DNA from: Kibdelosporangium sp040675465
GTDB lineage: Bacteria > Actinomycetota > Actinomycetes > Mycobacteriales > Pseudonocardiaceae
Length of the DNA stretch: 64,000 nt
NCBI RefSeq assembly: GCF_040675465.1
Contig: NZ_JBFAPA010000024.1
Span: forward strand, 124,001-188,000
Reading direction: 5' to 3'
Below, in pieces: positions 27,628-35,921 of this stretch; position 1 is the stretch's first letter, and each line of letters begins with the position of its first letter. Under the pieces are notes generated by a model that saw nothing but the letters and a program-made list of their open reading frames with translations, was not told the origin of the DNA and made no database searches. A program made the position numbers and the translations under genes.

Positions 27628-28550
27628 CCCCGCAGCGCCTGGACCACACGCGACGGGCTCGGCCGGCCCAGCTGAGCGGCCATCCACGCGCTCGTGCCGG
27701 CCAGCTTGTCCAGGTTCACGCCGTGGTCCAGCCCCAGGCCGTCAAGCATCCACACCAGATCCTCGGTCGCCAGGTTGCCGGTGGCCGACTCGGCGTACGG
27801 GCACCCGCCGAGGCCGCCGGCGGACGAGTCGACAGTGGACACTCCACAGCGGAGCGCGGCCATCGTGTTGGACAGCGCCTGCCCATACGTGTCATGGAAG
27901 TGCACGGCCAGCACAGCCGGATCGCCGAACCCGGCGATGAGCGCCTCGACCTGACCGGGGGTGGCCACACCGATCGTGTCGCCAAGGGAGAGCTGCGAGC
28001 AGCCGAGGTCCAGCAGCCGGCGCCCGACCGCGATCACCTGCTCGGCCGGAACCGGTCCCTCCCAAGGATCCCCGTAACACATCGAGAGATACCCGCGTAC
28101 TCGCAAGCCTTCCGCGCGCGCCCGGGTGACCACCGGCTCGAACATCTCGAACTGCGAGTCGAGTGTCCGGTTGAGGTTGCGGTTGGCGAACGTCTCGGTG
28201 GCGCTGGCGAACACCGCGATGTGGTCCATCCCGGCTTCGAGCGCCCGGTCCAGGCCACGCTCGTTGGGCACCAGCACGGGATAGCTCACACCGTCCCGTC
28301 TGGACAGTCCGTCGACCAGCTCCGCGGCGTCCGCGAGCTGCGGAACCCACTTGGGGTGCACGAAACTGGTCGCCTCGATCACCCGCAGGCCCGCGTCCGC
28401 CAGCCGGTCGATGAACTCCAGCTTGACCGCCAGGTCCACGACCGACTTCTCGTTCTGCAGCCCGTCGCGGGGGCCGACCTCCCAGATGGTGATCCGCTGC
28501 GGGAGATCGGCCGCCGACGCGACGGTGTCGGGCAGGCCCGCGGCGACCAT
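27624..28550 (-). CDS. mvaB: Hydroxymethylglutaryl-CoA lyase
   Basis: 308-residue HMGL-like TIM barrel that cleaves 3-hydroxy-3-methylglutaryl-CoA into acetoacetate and acetyl-CoA at the end of leucine breakdown. VGPRDGLQNE (metal and substrate site), LSLGDTIGVATP, VHFHDTYGQ and GGLGGCPYAESATGN with the reactive Cys are present. The ATG directly follows the TAG of the PH-domain gene. Homocitrate- or other Claisen-type lyases share the fold, but the Cys loop favours HMG-CoA lyase. Fits the nearby acyl-CoA carboxylase and dehydrogenase genes. Confidence 0.92.
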   Translation of the reverse strand: MVAAGLPDTVASAADLPQRITIWEVGPRDGLQNEKSVVDLAVKLEFIDRLADAGLRVIEATSFVHPKWVPQLADAAELVDGLSRRDGVSYPVLVPNERGLDRALEAGMDHIAVFASATETFANRNLNRTLDSQFEMFEPVVTRARAEGLRVRGYLSMCYGDPWEGPVPAEQVIAVGRRLLDLGCSQLSLGDTIGVATPGQVEALIAGFGDPAVLAVHFHDTYGQALSNTMAALRCGVSTVDSSAGGLGGCPYAESATGNLATEDLVWMLDGLGLDHGVNLDKLAGTSAWMAAQLGRPSPSRVVQALRG

Positions 28551-29093
28551 CTAGCGGCCGCCCTGCTGCGGGGGCTGCTGGTAGCGCTCGCCTGCCTTGA
28601 AGTCGTCGTCCGGGTTGTCGTTGATCTCCCGGTACAGCAACGAGTGCACGCGCTCCACCTGCGGGATGTCGTCGAACTCCAGCGGCTCGTCGGACGCCGA
28701 CTCGATGATCAGCGTGCCGCAGCCCACGATCCGGTCGATCAGGCCGTGCTCGAACCGCACGCTGTTGATCCGGGACAGCGGGATGTCGATCCCGGTCCGG
28801 TTGATCAGCCCCTCACGGGCCATCACCCGATCGGTGGTCACGATGAAGTGGGTGGTGCGCCACCGCACGAACGGGACCAGGAACAGCCACACGATCAGGA
28901 TCAACGCCACCGCGCCGATCGCGATGAACGCGACTGTGCTCCAGGACAGGTCCTGCGCCAGGATCGCCAGCCAGATGCCCACACCGAGGGTGAGCACCAG
29001 GACGATGTACGGCAGCAGGAGCATCTTCCAGTGCGGGTGCTTGTGGATCACGACGCGCTCGCCGTCGCTGAGCAGGTCGTCTGGATAGGCCAC
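28551..29093 (-). CDS. PH-domain (bPH2/YdbT-like) membrane protein
   Basis: 180 residues: short N-terminus (LSDGERVVIHKHPHWKMLLL), two membrane helices (about 28-50 and 58-80), then a bacterial PH fold (HFIVTTDRVMAREGLINRTG, PLSRINSVRFEHGLIDRIVG, LIIESASDEPLEFDDIPQVE). M. tuberculosis Rv3278c has the same architecture and position beside birA. GTG 29093 chosen: GGAGG lies 6 nt before it, and the longer frame to 29126 lacks a site. Function unknown; probably a membrane-associated scaffold. Confidence 0.85.
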   Translation of the reverse strand: MAYPDDLLSDGERVVIHKHPHWKMLLLPYIVLVLTLGVGIWLAILAQDLSWSTVAFIAIGAVALILIVWLFLVPFVRWRTTHFIVTTDRVMAREGLINRTGIDIPLSRINSVRFEHGLIDRIVGCGTLIIESASDEPLEFDDIPQVERVHSLLYREINDNPDDDFKAGERYQQPPQQGGR

Positions 29094-29174
29094 GGTGTTC
29101 CTCCGGTCAGCGCCGATGACGGCCATACCGTACCCGCGCGGACCCCTTCAAGGGCGTGGGACCGGCAATTCTTA

Positions 29175-29954
29175 CTAGGACGTTGCCCGGAGGTGCACCA
29201 CGTCGCCGGCGGGCACGGAGTGGTCGAGACCTTCGGCGTCGCGGACCACGAGCGTGCCGTCGCCTTCGAGGTACCGGGCGGTGCCCTGCAGCTCGGTCTG
29301 GCCGGCCAGTTCCACCCGGACGTGCTGGCCGAGGGTCACGCAGTGTTTCCGGTACTCCTCGTGCAGGCCGCTGGCGAACGGGTCGCCGTTGTGCTCCCGC
29401 CAAGGCTCCTCCAGCCGGGCCAGCTCGGTGAGCAGGCGGGCGGTGAGCTCGGTGTCGTCGAGCAAGGAGGCGCCCTCGTCGGCCAGTGAGGTGGCCTCCA
29501 GACCGCCCGGGCCCAGCGGGACGTCACCCAATGGCTGGACGTTCAGCCCCATGCCGAGGACCACCCCACGGGCGGTGGTCGACGCGAGAACCCCCGCGCC
29601 TTTGCGCTGGTGGGGGCCGAGCAGGAGGTCGTTCGGCCACTTCAGACCCGCCTCGACGCCCACGCTCTGCGCGACCTTGACCAGGGCGACCCCGGCCAGC
29701 ATGGTGAGCCACTGCACACGGGACAGCGGCACCGCCAGCAGGTAGTGGACACTCAGGTAGATCCCGCCACTCGGCGACACCCATGACCGGCCTTGACGGC
29801 CCTGGCCCGCGGTCTGTTCCGAGGCGACGAGCACGAACCGGTCCGGCACGTCGTCTCTGGCGACCAGGTCGGCGTTGGTCGAACCCGTGCTGGCCACCAC
29901 CTCGACACCCGAGTAGGTACTGGCCATCCGGCGCTGTAGCTCAACTGCGTCCAC
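29175..29954 (-). CDS. birA: Biotin-[acetyl-CoA carboxylase] ligase
   Basis: 259-residue biotin protein ligase. STGSTNADL and GRQGRSWVSPSGG (biotinyl-AMP loop), GLKWPNDLLL (catalytic Lys) and GMGLNVQPL are typical. No N-terminal DNA-binding domain, so a class I enzyme that only attaches biotin. Its target is surely the EAMKM site of AccA at 35922-37709. Divergent from accD. GTG start with a leaderless -10 (TAGTCT at 29961..29966). Confidence 0.95.
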   Translation of the reverse strand: MDAVELQRRMASTYSGVEVVASTGSTNADLVARDDVPDRFVLVASEQTAGQGRQGRSWVSPSGGIYLSVHYLLAVPLSRVQWLTMLAGVALVKVAQSVGVEAGLKWPNDLLLGPHQRKGAGVLASTTARGVVLGMGLNVQPLGDVPLGPGGLEATSLADEGASLLDDTELTARLLTELARLEEPWREHNGDPFASGLHEEYRKHCVTLGQHVRVELAGQTELQGTARYLEGDGTLVVRDAEGLDHSVPAGDVVHLRATS

Positions 29955-29960
29955 CAGTAA

Positions 29961-29966
29961 AGACTA
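29961..29966 (-). promoter_or_regulatory. Leaderless -10 box (TAGTCT) of birA
   Basis: Minus-strand TAGTCT, six bases (TTACTG), then the GTG of birA; no ribosome site. Confidence 0.6.
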
Positions 29967-30018
29967 GTCGTGTGGTGACATTAGCTACGTGAATCAGCCG
30001 CGCTTAGGCGTGGCTGGC

Positions 30019-30024
30019 TACGCT
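30019..30024 (+). promoter_or_regulatory. -10 box (TACGCT) of accD
   Basis: TACGCT ends 8 nt before the ATG of accD, so the leader would be 0-2 nt long. Confidence 0.5.
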
Positions 30025-30032
30025 CCCTGGCC

Positions 30033-31667
30033 ATGAGCAGTGCCACGACGCCGATCGGGCCCGTCCCTGAGGGCGAGCCGGACATCCACACCACCGCCGG
30101 GAAGCTCGCCGACCTCTACCGCCGCAACGACGAGGCAGTGCACGCCGGGTCCGCGCGGGCGGTGGAGAAGCAGCACGCCAAGGGCAAGATGACCGCCCGC
30201 GAGCGGATCGACCAGCTGCTGGACGCGGGTTCGTTCGTCGAGCTGGACGAGCTGTCGCGGCACCGGTCGACCAACTTCGGCCTGGAGAAGAACAGGCCGT
30301 ACGGCGACGGTGTGGTGACCGGGTACGGCACCATCGACGGCCGCCCGGTCTGCGTGTTCAGCCAGGACGTCACGGTGTTCGGCGGCGCGCTGGGCGAGGT
30401 GTACGGCGAGAAGATCGTCAAGGTGATGGACCTGGCCATCAAGACCGGCCGGCCGATCATCGGCATCAACGAGGGCGGCGGTGCCCGGATCCAGGAGGGC
30501 GTGGTCTCGCTGGGGCTGTACGGCGAGATCTTCATGCGCAACGTGCGCGCGTCCGGCGTGATCCCGCAGATCTCGCTGATCATGGGCGCGAACGCGGGCG
30601 GGCACGTGTACTCGCCTGCTTTGACGGACTTCATCGTGATGGTCGACCAGACCTCGCAGATGTTCATCACCGGCCCGGACGTGGTGAAGACGGTGACCGG
30701 CGAGGAGGTCACGTTCGAGGAGCTGGGCGGCGCGCGGACGCACAACACCAAGTCCGGCAACGCGCACTACCTCGCCGCCGACGAGGACGACGCGATCTCC
30801 TACGTGAAGGACCTGCTGTCGTACCTGCCGTCCAACAACCTGTCCGACGCGCCGATCTTCGACGTCGAGGAGTCCGGTTCGGTGGCCGAGTCGCTGACCG
30901 ACAGCGACACCGAGCTGGACACGTTGATCCCGGACTCGCCGAACCAGCCGTACGACATGCACGAGGTCATCACCCGCGTGCTCGACGACGGCGAGTTCCT
31001 CGAAGTGCACCCGCTTTTCGCGCCGAACGTGCTCGTCGGGTTCGGCCGCGTCGAAGGGCACAGCGTTGGTGTGGTGGCCAACCAGCCGACCCAGTTCGCG
31101 GGCTGCCTGGACATCGACGCCTCCGAGAAGGCCGCGCGGTTCGTGCGCACCTGCGACGCGTTCAACATCCCCGTGCTGACCTTCGTGGACGTGCCCGGGT
31201 TCCTGCCCGGCACCGACCAGGAGTGGAACGGCATCATCCGCCGTGGCGCCAAGCTGATCTACGCGTACGCCGAGGCCACCGTGCCCAAGGTCACCGTGAT
31301 CACGCGCAAGGCGTTCGGTGGCGCGTACGACGTCATGGGGTCCAAGCACCTCGGCGCGGACATGAACCTCGCCTGGCCCACCGCGCAGATCGCCGTGATG
31401 GGCGCCCAGGGCGCGGCGAACATCGTGCACCGCAAGACCCTCGCCAAGGCCGCCGAGGAGGGCCAGGACGTCGAGGCCCTGCGCGCCTCCCTCGTCCAGG
31501 AGTACGAGGACACCCTGCTCAACCCGTACGCGGCGGCCGAACGCGGCTACGTCGACAGCGTGATCCCGCCCTCCTACACCCGCGGCTACGTCGCCCGAGC
31601 CCTGCGCATGCTCCGCGACAAGCGCGAAACCCTGCCCCCCAAGAAGCACGGCAACATCCCGCTGTGA
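30033..31667 (+). CDS. accD5: Acyl-CoA carboxylase beta subunit (AccD5/PccB-like)
   Basis: 544-residue carboxyltransferase that moves CO2 from biotin to propionyl-CoA or acetyl-CoA. N-terminal half carries the acyl-CoA site (CVFSQDVTVFGGALGE, EGGGARIQEG, QISLIMGANAGGHVYSPAL), the C-terminal half the biotin site (VDVPGFLPGTDQEWNGIIRR, VITRKAFGGAYDVMGSKH, QIAVMGAQGAANIVHR). Size and order (birA divergent, accE next) match M. tuberculosis accD5, the propionyl-CoA carboxylase beta subunit. Methylmalonyl-CoA made here would feed the mutase at the end of the window or methyl-branched synthesis. Confidence 0.95.
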   Translation: MSSATTPIGPVPEGEPDIHTTAGKLADLYRRNDEAVHAGSARAVEKQHAKGKMTARERIDQLLDAGSFVELDELSRHRSTNFGLEKNRPYGDGVVTGYGTIDGRPVCVFSQDVTVFGGALGEVYGEKIVKVMDLAIKTGRPIIGINEGGGARIQEGVVSLGLYGEIFMRNVRASGVIPQISLIMGANAGGHVYSPALTDFIVMVDQTSQMFITGPDVVKTVTGEEVTFEELGGARTHNTKSGNAHYLAADEDDAISYVKDLLSYLPSNNLSDAPIFDVEESGSVAESLTDSDTELDTLIPDSPNQPYDMHEVITRVLDDGEFLEVHPLFAPNVLVGFGRVEGHSVGVVANQPTQFAGCLDIDASEKAARFVRTCDAFNIPVLTFVDVPGFLPGTDQEWNGIIRRGAKLIYAYAEATVPKVTVITRKAFGGAYDVMGSKHLGADMNLAWPTAQIAVMGAQGAANIVHRKTLAKAAEEGQDVEALRASLVQEYEDTLLNPYAAAERGYVDSVIPPSYTRGYVARALRMLRDKRETLPPKKHGNIPL

Positions 31668-31677
31668 GGAGCAACCG

Positions 31678-31887
31678 ATGAGCGACCGTCCTCTGCTGCG
31701 GATCGTCCGGGGCACTCCGGACGACGTGGAACTCGCCGCGCTCACCGCCGTCATCGCCGCGCTGCCCGGCGAGGCCGGGACACCCGCTGAGAAGCCGAAA
31801 TCCGCCTGGGCCGACCCGTCCCGGCGGATGCGGACCCCGCTCGCCCACGGCCCCGGCGCGTGGCGAGCCTCCGGAATGCCTCGTTAA
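31678..31887 (+). CDS. accE5: Acyl-CoA carboxylase epsilon subunit
   Basis: 69-residue small protein, LLRIVRGTPDDVELAALTAV at the start and a Trp/Arg-rich end (SAWADPSRRMRTP, GPGAWRASGMPR), the typical form of AccE, which stabilises the AccA-AccD complex in actinobacteria. It lies 10 nt after accD5 with GAGGAG upstream and is certainly co-expressed. Confidence 0.93.
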   Translation: MSDRPLLRIVRGTPDDVELAALTAVIAALPGEAGTPAEKPKSAWADPSRRMRTPLAHGPGAWRASGMPR

Positions 31888-31937
31888 CTGGCAAACAGTT
31901 CAAACCTTCGGGTCTGATCGGCGGCCACGATGTGACC

Positions 31938-31943
31938 TAGCGT
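31938..31943 (+). promoter_or_regulatory. Leaderless -10 box (TAGCGT)
   Basis: TAGCGT ends 7 nt before ATG 31951 of the secreted hydrolase and favours that start over GTG 31942. Confidence 0.55.
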
Positions 31944-31950
31944 GCTGGAT

Positions 31951-33858
31951 ATGTCACGTCGTGGTCTGCTTTTCGCTGGACTGGTGGGGTTGTTGTCGGG
32001 GGTGGTGGCCGTTCCGGTGGCCGCCGCCGACCCGGCGTACGTCCTGAAGGACGGGGTCACGCAGCCGGTCTTCTCGTTCGCCGACGCGATCCGCGAGACG
32101 GTGTGGGTGGACATCGGGCTGGACCTGGACAACAACGGGGTTGGCGACCGGGTCGCGGCGGACATCATCCGCCCGGCGACCGCGGCGAAGGTCCCGGTGA
32201 TCATCGACGCGAGCCCGTACTACCAGAGCGCGGGCCGCGGCAACGAGAGCGAGATCAAGTCGTACGACAGCGCCGGCACACCGGTGAAGTTCCCGCTGTT
32301 CTACGACAACTACTTCGTGCCACGCGGGTACGCGGTGACACTCATCGACTTCAGCGGCAGCAACAGGTCCACGGGCTGCATGGACACCGGTGGCCGCTCG
32401 GAGATCGCGTCCGGCAAGGCGGTCATCGACTGGCTCAACGGGCGCGCCACCGGATACTCGGCCGCGAGCGGCGGAACGACCGTGGCGGCCTCGTGGTCGA
32501 CCGGTGCGGCCGCGATGATCGGGAAGTCCTGGGACGGCAGCATCACCCAAGGCGTTGCGGCGACTGGGGTCGACGGCCTGAAGACGATCGTGCCGATCTC
32601 CGCGATCAGCTCCTGGTACGACTGGTTCCGTTCGGATGGCGTGTCCCTCAACGGGTTCGGCACGCCGACGAGCCTCGCCTCCGGGTTCGAGAACGCCAAC
32701 GCCCGCTCGCGGTGCGCGGCGGTGCGCAACGAGATGACCGCGGGCGCGACCTCGAACGGCGACTTCACCCCGATGTGGGCGCAACGCGACTTCGTCCAGA
32801 ACGCCGGCCAGGTCAAGGCCGCGGTGTTCTCCGTGAACGGCGCGTTCGACCTCAACGTGAAGCCGATCAACTGGGGTCAGTGGCTCGCCGCCCTGCCCGC
32901 GTCGGTGCCGCGCAAGCTGTGGCTGTCGCAGACCGGGCACGTCGACCCGTTCGACTTCCGCCGCGCCACTTGGGTTCCGACCCTGAACAAGTGGTTCGAC
33001 CGCTGGCTGCTCGGCATCCAGAACGGGATCGAGAACGAGCCCGCGGTGTCGGTCGAACGCTCCCCGGACGTCTGGACCGACACCCAGACCTGGCCGCCGT
33101 CAGGCACCCAGCTGCAGACCGTCTACCCCAACGCGGGCTCGGTCGCCGGCGTCGGAACACTCACCTCGTTGCCGGGCACCGGTTCCGCGGCCTTCACCGA
33201 CAACGGTTCCGCCACCCCCAGCAACGTGATCACCTCGCCGAACGCGACTTCCTCACGCCGGATCATCTACAGCACCAACACCCTCACCAGCGACCTGCGG
33301 ATCGCGGGCATCAGCAAGATCACGGTCACCGCGAGCCCGTCGACCGCGACGGCTCACCTCTCGGCGTTCCTCGTCGACTACGGGCCGGCAACCATCCGGA
33401 GCACGACCGGTGAGGGAATCCGAACCCTCACAACGGAATCCTGCTGGGGCGAAGACCGCCCGGGTGACGACGCCTGCTACAAGAACACGGTGCCCACGGT
33501 GTCCAATGTGGATGCTCACGTCTTCTCGCGGGGCTGGGCCGACCTGGCCAACTTCAGCTCGCTGAGCACACCCAGGACCCTCACGCCGGGCACGAAGTAC
33601 ACGATGACGTTCCGCCTGTCCACAACGGACCACATCGTGCCCAAGGGTCACCGCCTGGCGATCGTCATCGCGGGCACGGACAGCACGATGATCCCTGCCC
33701 CGGCACAGCTTCCGCGGCTGACGGTCGACCTGGCCCGGACAGCTCTGCAGATCCCGGCGGTCGGCACCCCGGCGCAGGAGGCCACCACCGCACCGATCCC
33801 GGCCCCGGCCAACCTCGAACCGGACACCTACCCGGCCAGCCTCGACAACCGCAACTGA
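31951..33858 (+). CDS. Secreted CocE/NonD (S15) hydrolase, Xaa-Pro dipeptidyl-peptidase-like
   Basis: 635 residues with a signal peptide (SRRGLLFAGLVGLLSGVVAV, cleavage after AAA near 25). The alpha/beta-hydrolase core has nucleophile MIGKSWDGS (GxSWxG, S15 type), Asp in VNGAFDLNVKP and His in LSQTGHVDPFDF; the last 200 residues form the beta-jelly-roll domain of X-Pro peptidases/cocaine esterases. Exported, acting on peptides or esters; substrate not deducible. Sits between accE5 and maf, an insertion relative to the M. tuberculosis order. Ends at a strong bidirectional terminator. Confidence 0.88.
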   Translation: MSRRGLLFAGLVGLLSGVVAVPVAAADPAYVLKDGVTQPVFSFADAIRETVWVDIGLDLDNNGVGDRVAADIIRPATAAKVPVIIDASPYYQSAGRGNESEIKSYDSAGTPVKFPLFYDNYFVPRGYAVTLIDFSGSNRSTGCMDTGGRSEIASGKAVIDWLNGRATGYSAASGGTTVAASWSTGAAAMIGKSWDGSITQGVAATGVDGLKTIVPISAISSWYDWFRSDGVSLNGFGTPTSLASGFENANARSRCAAVRNEMTAGATSNGDFTPMWAQRDFVQNAGQVKAAVFSVNGAFDLNVKPINWGQWLAALPASVPRKLWLSQTGHVDPFDFRRATWVPTLNKWFDRWLLGIQNGIENEPAVSVERSPDVWTDTQTWPPSGTQLQTVYPNAGSVAGVGTLTSLPGTGSAAFTDNGSATPSNVITSPNATSSRRIIYSTNTLTSDLRIAGISKITVTASPSTATAHLSAFLVDYGPATIRSTTGEGIRTLTTESCWGEDRPGDDACYKNTVPTVSNVDAHVFSRGWADLANFSSLSTPRTLTPGTKYTMTFRLSTTDHIVPKGHRLAIVIAGTDSTMIPAPAQLPRLTVDLARTALQIPAVGTPAQEATTAPIPAPANLEPDTYPASLDNRN

Positions 33859-33865
33859 CAACCCC

Positions 33866-33911
33866 CTCGTGAGTGGTTTTGCTCGTTCTGACAAGCAAAA
33901 CCACTCACGAG
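33866..33911. terminator. 18-bp perfect hairpin terminator, TGAGTGGTT family
   Basis: Arms 33866..33883 and 33894..33911 are fully complementary over 18 bp, loop of 10 nt. It contains TTTT on both strands and lies between convergent genes. Starts with CTCGTGAGTGGTT, as do the copies at 5063 and 8869. Confidence 0.82.
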
Positions 33912-33919
33912 CCTGAGCA

Positions 33920-34390
33920 TCAGCCGAACATCCCGACCTCGTACGAGCCCGCGGGCGTACGGGCGATGACGTTCAACCGGTTGTAGGCGTTGATGATCGC
34001 GATCGCGGAGATCAGCGCGCCGATCTGCTCGTCGTCGTAGTGCTTGCGCACCTCGGCCCATGTGTCGTCGCTGACGCCGCCCTTGTCCGCCAGCCGGGTC
34101 CCCTCCTCGGTCAGCGCGAGCGCGGCCCGTTCGGCCTCGCTGAACACGGTGGCCTCTCGCCAGGCCGCGATCATGTTCAGCCGCACGGCGGTCTCACCGG
34201 CCGCGGCGGCTTCCTTGGTGTGCATGTCAAGGCAGAAGCCACATCCGTTGATCTGGCTGGCCCGGATCTCGACGAGGTGCTCGGTCGAGGCCGGCAGCGA
34301 AGACTTGTGCACCAGCTGGCCGACGCCGCCGAGCTTGGCGGCGACCTTGCCCGCGACCTCGTTGCCGAACAGATCGATACGCGTTTCCAT
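33920..34390 (-). CDS. Carboxymuconolactone decarboxylase/AhpD-like protein
   Basis: 156 residues. ASQINGCGFCLDMHTKEAAAAGET is the AhpD-type active site with the CxxC-x3-H pattern; the following NMIAAWREATVFSEAERAAL is common in this family of peroxidase-linked disulfide reductases. ATG 34390 chosen (AAGGA 8 nt upstream); the extension to 34471 lacks support. Probably reduces peroxides or acts as a thiol redox helper. The upstream region has a GTATAC-containing AT-rich patch that may be its promoter. Confidence 0.86.
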   Translation of the reverse strand: METRIDLFGNEVAGKVAAKLGGVGQLVHKSSLPASTEHLVEIRASQINGCGFCLDMHTKEAAAAGETAVRLNMIAAWREATVFSEAERAALALTEEGTRLADKGGVSDDTWAEVRKHYDDEQIGALISAIAIINAYNRLNVIARTPAGSYEVGMFG

Positions 34391-34509
34391 GGCGCTGTCC
34401 TTACTGAAGGAGACGTATACAAAGACGACCTGGCGGGCGTCCCGGATGTGACGTCTCGTGACGCCCGTCACTTCGCACGCCTCGGGCCAACCTCACGAGG
34501 GTGGGCGGT

Positions 34510-34515
34510 TACCCT
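34510..34515 (+). promoter_or_regulatory. Leaderless -10 box (TACCCT) of maf
   Basis: TACCCT ends 6 nt before GTG 34522 and decides that start over the in-frame GTG at 34501. Confidence 0.58.
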
Positions 34516-34521
34516 CCCGGC

Positions 34522-35136
34522 GTGCAGTTCGTACTCGCCTCAGCGTCCCCGGCCCGGCTCACCGTGCTCCGGCAGGCCGGGGTCGACCCGGTCGTCCGGG
34601 TGTCCGGCGTGGACGAGGACGCGATCACCGCGTCGCTGCCCGGCGCGAGCCACCAGGACCTGGTCACCGCGCTCGCCGAGGCCAAGGCCGAGGCCGTGGT
34701 GGACGGGGTCGCGGCGGAGTTCCCGGACAGCGTGATCGTCGCCTGCGACTCGATGCTGTCGCTCAACGGCGACATCCTCGGCAAGCCGGGCACCCCCGAG
34801 CGCGCCCGTCAGCGCTGGGCCGACATGGGCGGCAACTCCGGCGACCTGCTCACCGGGCACGCCGTGATCCGGATCAGCGGCGGGCAGATCAGCGGTTCGG
34901 TGGCCGGGTGGGAGAGCACGGTCGTCCGGTTCGACAAGCCGACCGAGGAGGAGCTCGAGGCCTACATCGCCACCGGCGAGCCGCTGAGCGTGGCCGGGGC
35001 GTTCACCATCGACGGCCGCGGCGGCTGGTTCGTGGAGAGCATCGACGGCAACGCCTCCAGCGTGATCGGCATCAGCCTGCCGCTCACCCGGCGCCTGCTC
35101 GCCGAGGTCGGCGTGCGGATCAACGACATCTGGTGA
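34522..35136 (+). CDS. maf: Maf-like nucleoside triphosphate pyrophosphatase
   Basis: 204 residues. LASASPARLTVLRQAG at the N-terminus, VACDSMLSLNGDILGKPGTP (catalytic Asp and metal site) and TGHAVIRI are the Maf signatures. Maf proteins hydrolyse modified or pyrimidine nucleotides (dTTP/UTP) and affect septation. Corresponds to Rv3282 between accE5 and accA3. Stop codon is immediately next to the stop of the convergent downstream gene. Confidence 0.92.
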   Translation: MQFVLASASPARLTVLRQAGVDPVVRVSGVDEDAITASLPGASHQDLVTALAEAKAEAVVDGVAAEFPDSVIVACDSMLSLNGDILGKPGTPERARQRWADMGGNSGDLLTGHAVIRISGGQISGSVAGWESTVVRFDKPTEEELEAYIATGEPLSVAGAFTIDGRGGWFVESIDGNASSVIGISLPLTRRLLAEVGVRINDIW

Positions 35137-35781
35137 CTACGTACAGGCCTTGAGCTGGGTCTTGGTCACCTTCGGGTTCGGCCAGCCGGCGATCTGCTCG
35201 AGCTTGCCGACCGTGCGTGTACAGCCCAGCTCACTGCCGTCGAGCTGATAAACCCGCAGGTAGAAGCCCTGCTGGGCGGCGACAAGCTCGGGCCCGCCGT
35301 CCCCGGTGACCTCCTGCAGGGCCAGGTACCCGGCGTCGGACAGGTAGGACCGCTCGGTCAGGTTCCACTTCTCCGACCGGCCGACCACGATCTCGCCGAT
35401 GGTGCCGCCGCTGGGCAGGTCGCCCTTGACCAGGCAGGCCGACAACGACCCGGACATGCACTGCAGGGACTTGCCGGTCAACGCGGCGCCGCGGTCGGTG
35501 ATGGTCACCTCGATCACCCGGTCGGGGCCGATCCGCAGCCGCCCGGACTTGGCGCCCTGGTCGGCTACCAGCTCGATTTTGGTGTTTCCCACAGTTGCCG
35601 CCGCCAGCACGGCGCAGGGCTCGACGCGGCAGTCGGTCGGTGTGGCCGGGGCGGTCGGCGGCGGTGGGGTCTGGGCGGCCGGCACGTCCCGGTTTCGCAG
35701 GTAGAGGGCCACGCCGACGGCGCCGCCCGCGACAAGCAGCGCGAGCACGACGGTGATGATCACCGCCCGCGAGTTGCCCAC
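35137..35781 (-). CDS. Membrane-anchored extracytoplasmic protein, unknown
   Basis: 214 residues: one N-terminal helix (AVIITVVLALLVAGGAVGVA), a Pro/Thr-rich spacer and an exterior domain of about 150 residues with six Cys (DCRVEPCAVL, LQCMSGSLSACLV, ELGCTRTV, LKACT), probably paired in disulfides. Motif GDGGPELVAAQQGFYLRVYQ recalls FG-GAP-like strands but is single. GTG 35781 preferred for its GGGGAGG site at 5 nt; GTG 35787 overlaps that site. No family recognised. Convergent with maf, divergent from accA. Confidence 0.75.
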   Translation of the reverse strand: MGNSRAVIITVVLALLVAGGAVGVALYLRNRDVPAAQTPPPPTAPATPTDCRVEPCAVLAAATVGNTKIELVADQGAKSGRLRIGPDRVIEVTITDRGAALTGKSLQCMSGSLSACLVKGDLPSGGTIGEIVVGRSEKWNLTERSYLSDAGYLALQEVTGDGGPELVAAQQGFYLRVYQLDGSELGCTRTVGKLEQIAGWPNPKVTKTQLKACT

Positions 35782-35921
35782 GGCCACCTCCCCGCACCCG
35801 TACTAGCGGGAGACTACTGGTTCGGTCGTGAACCGAGCGTGGCCTTGCTCGCACTTCCACGGGTAGATCAGGTCATAGACTGCCGGAAAGCATGGGGTAG
35901 CTCGCACAAGGAGGACAGGGC

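Noticed and set aside
34440..34480. Operator in the GTGACG/GTCAC repeats upstream of the AhpD-like gene
   Set aside because: Arms are 5 bp with irregular spacing and lie next to the maf promoter; not distinguishable from chance.
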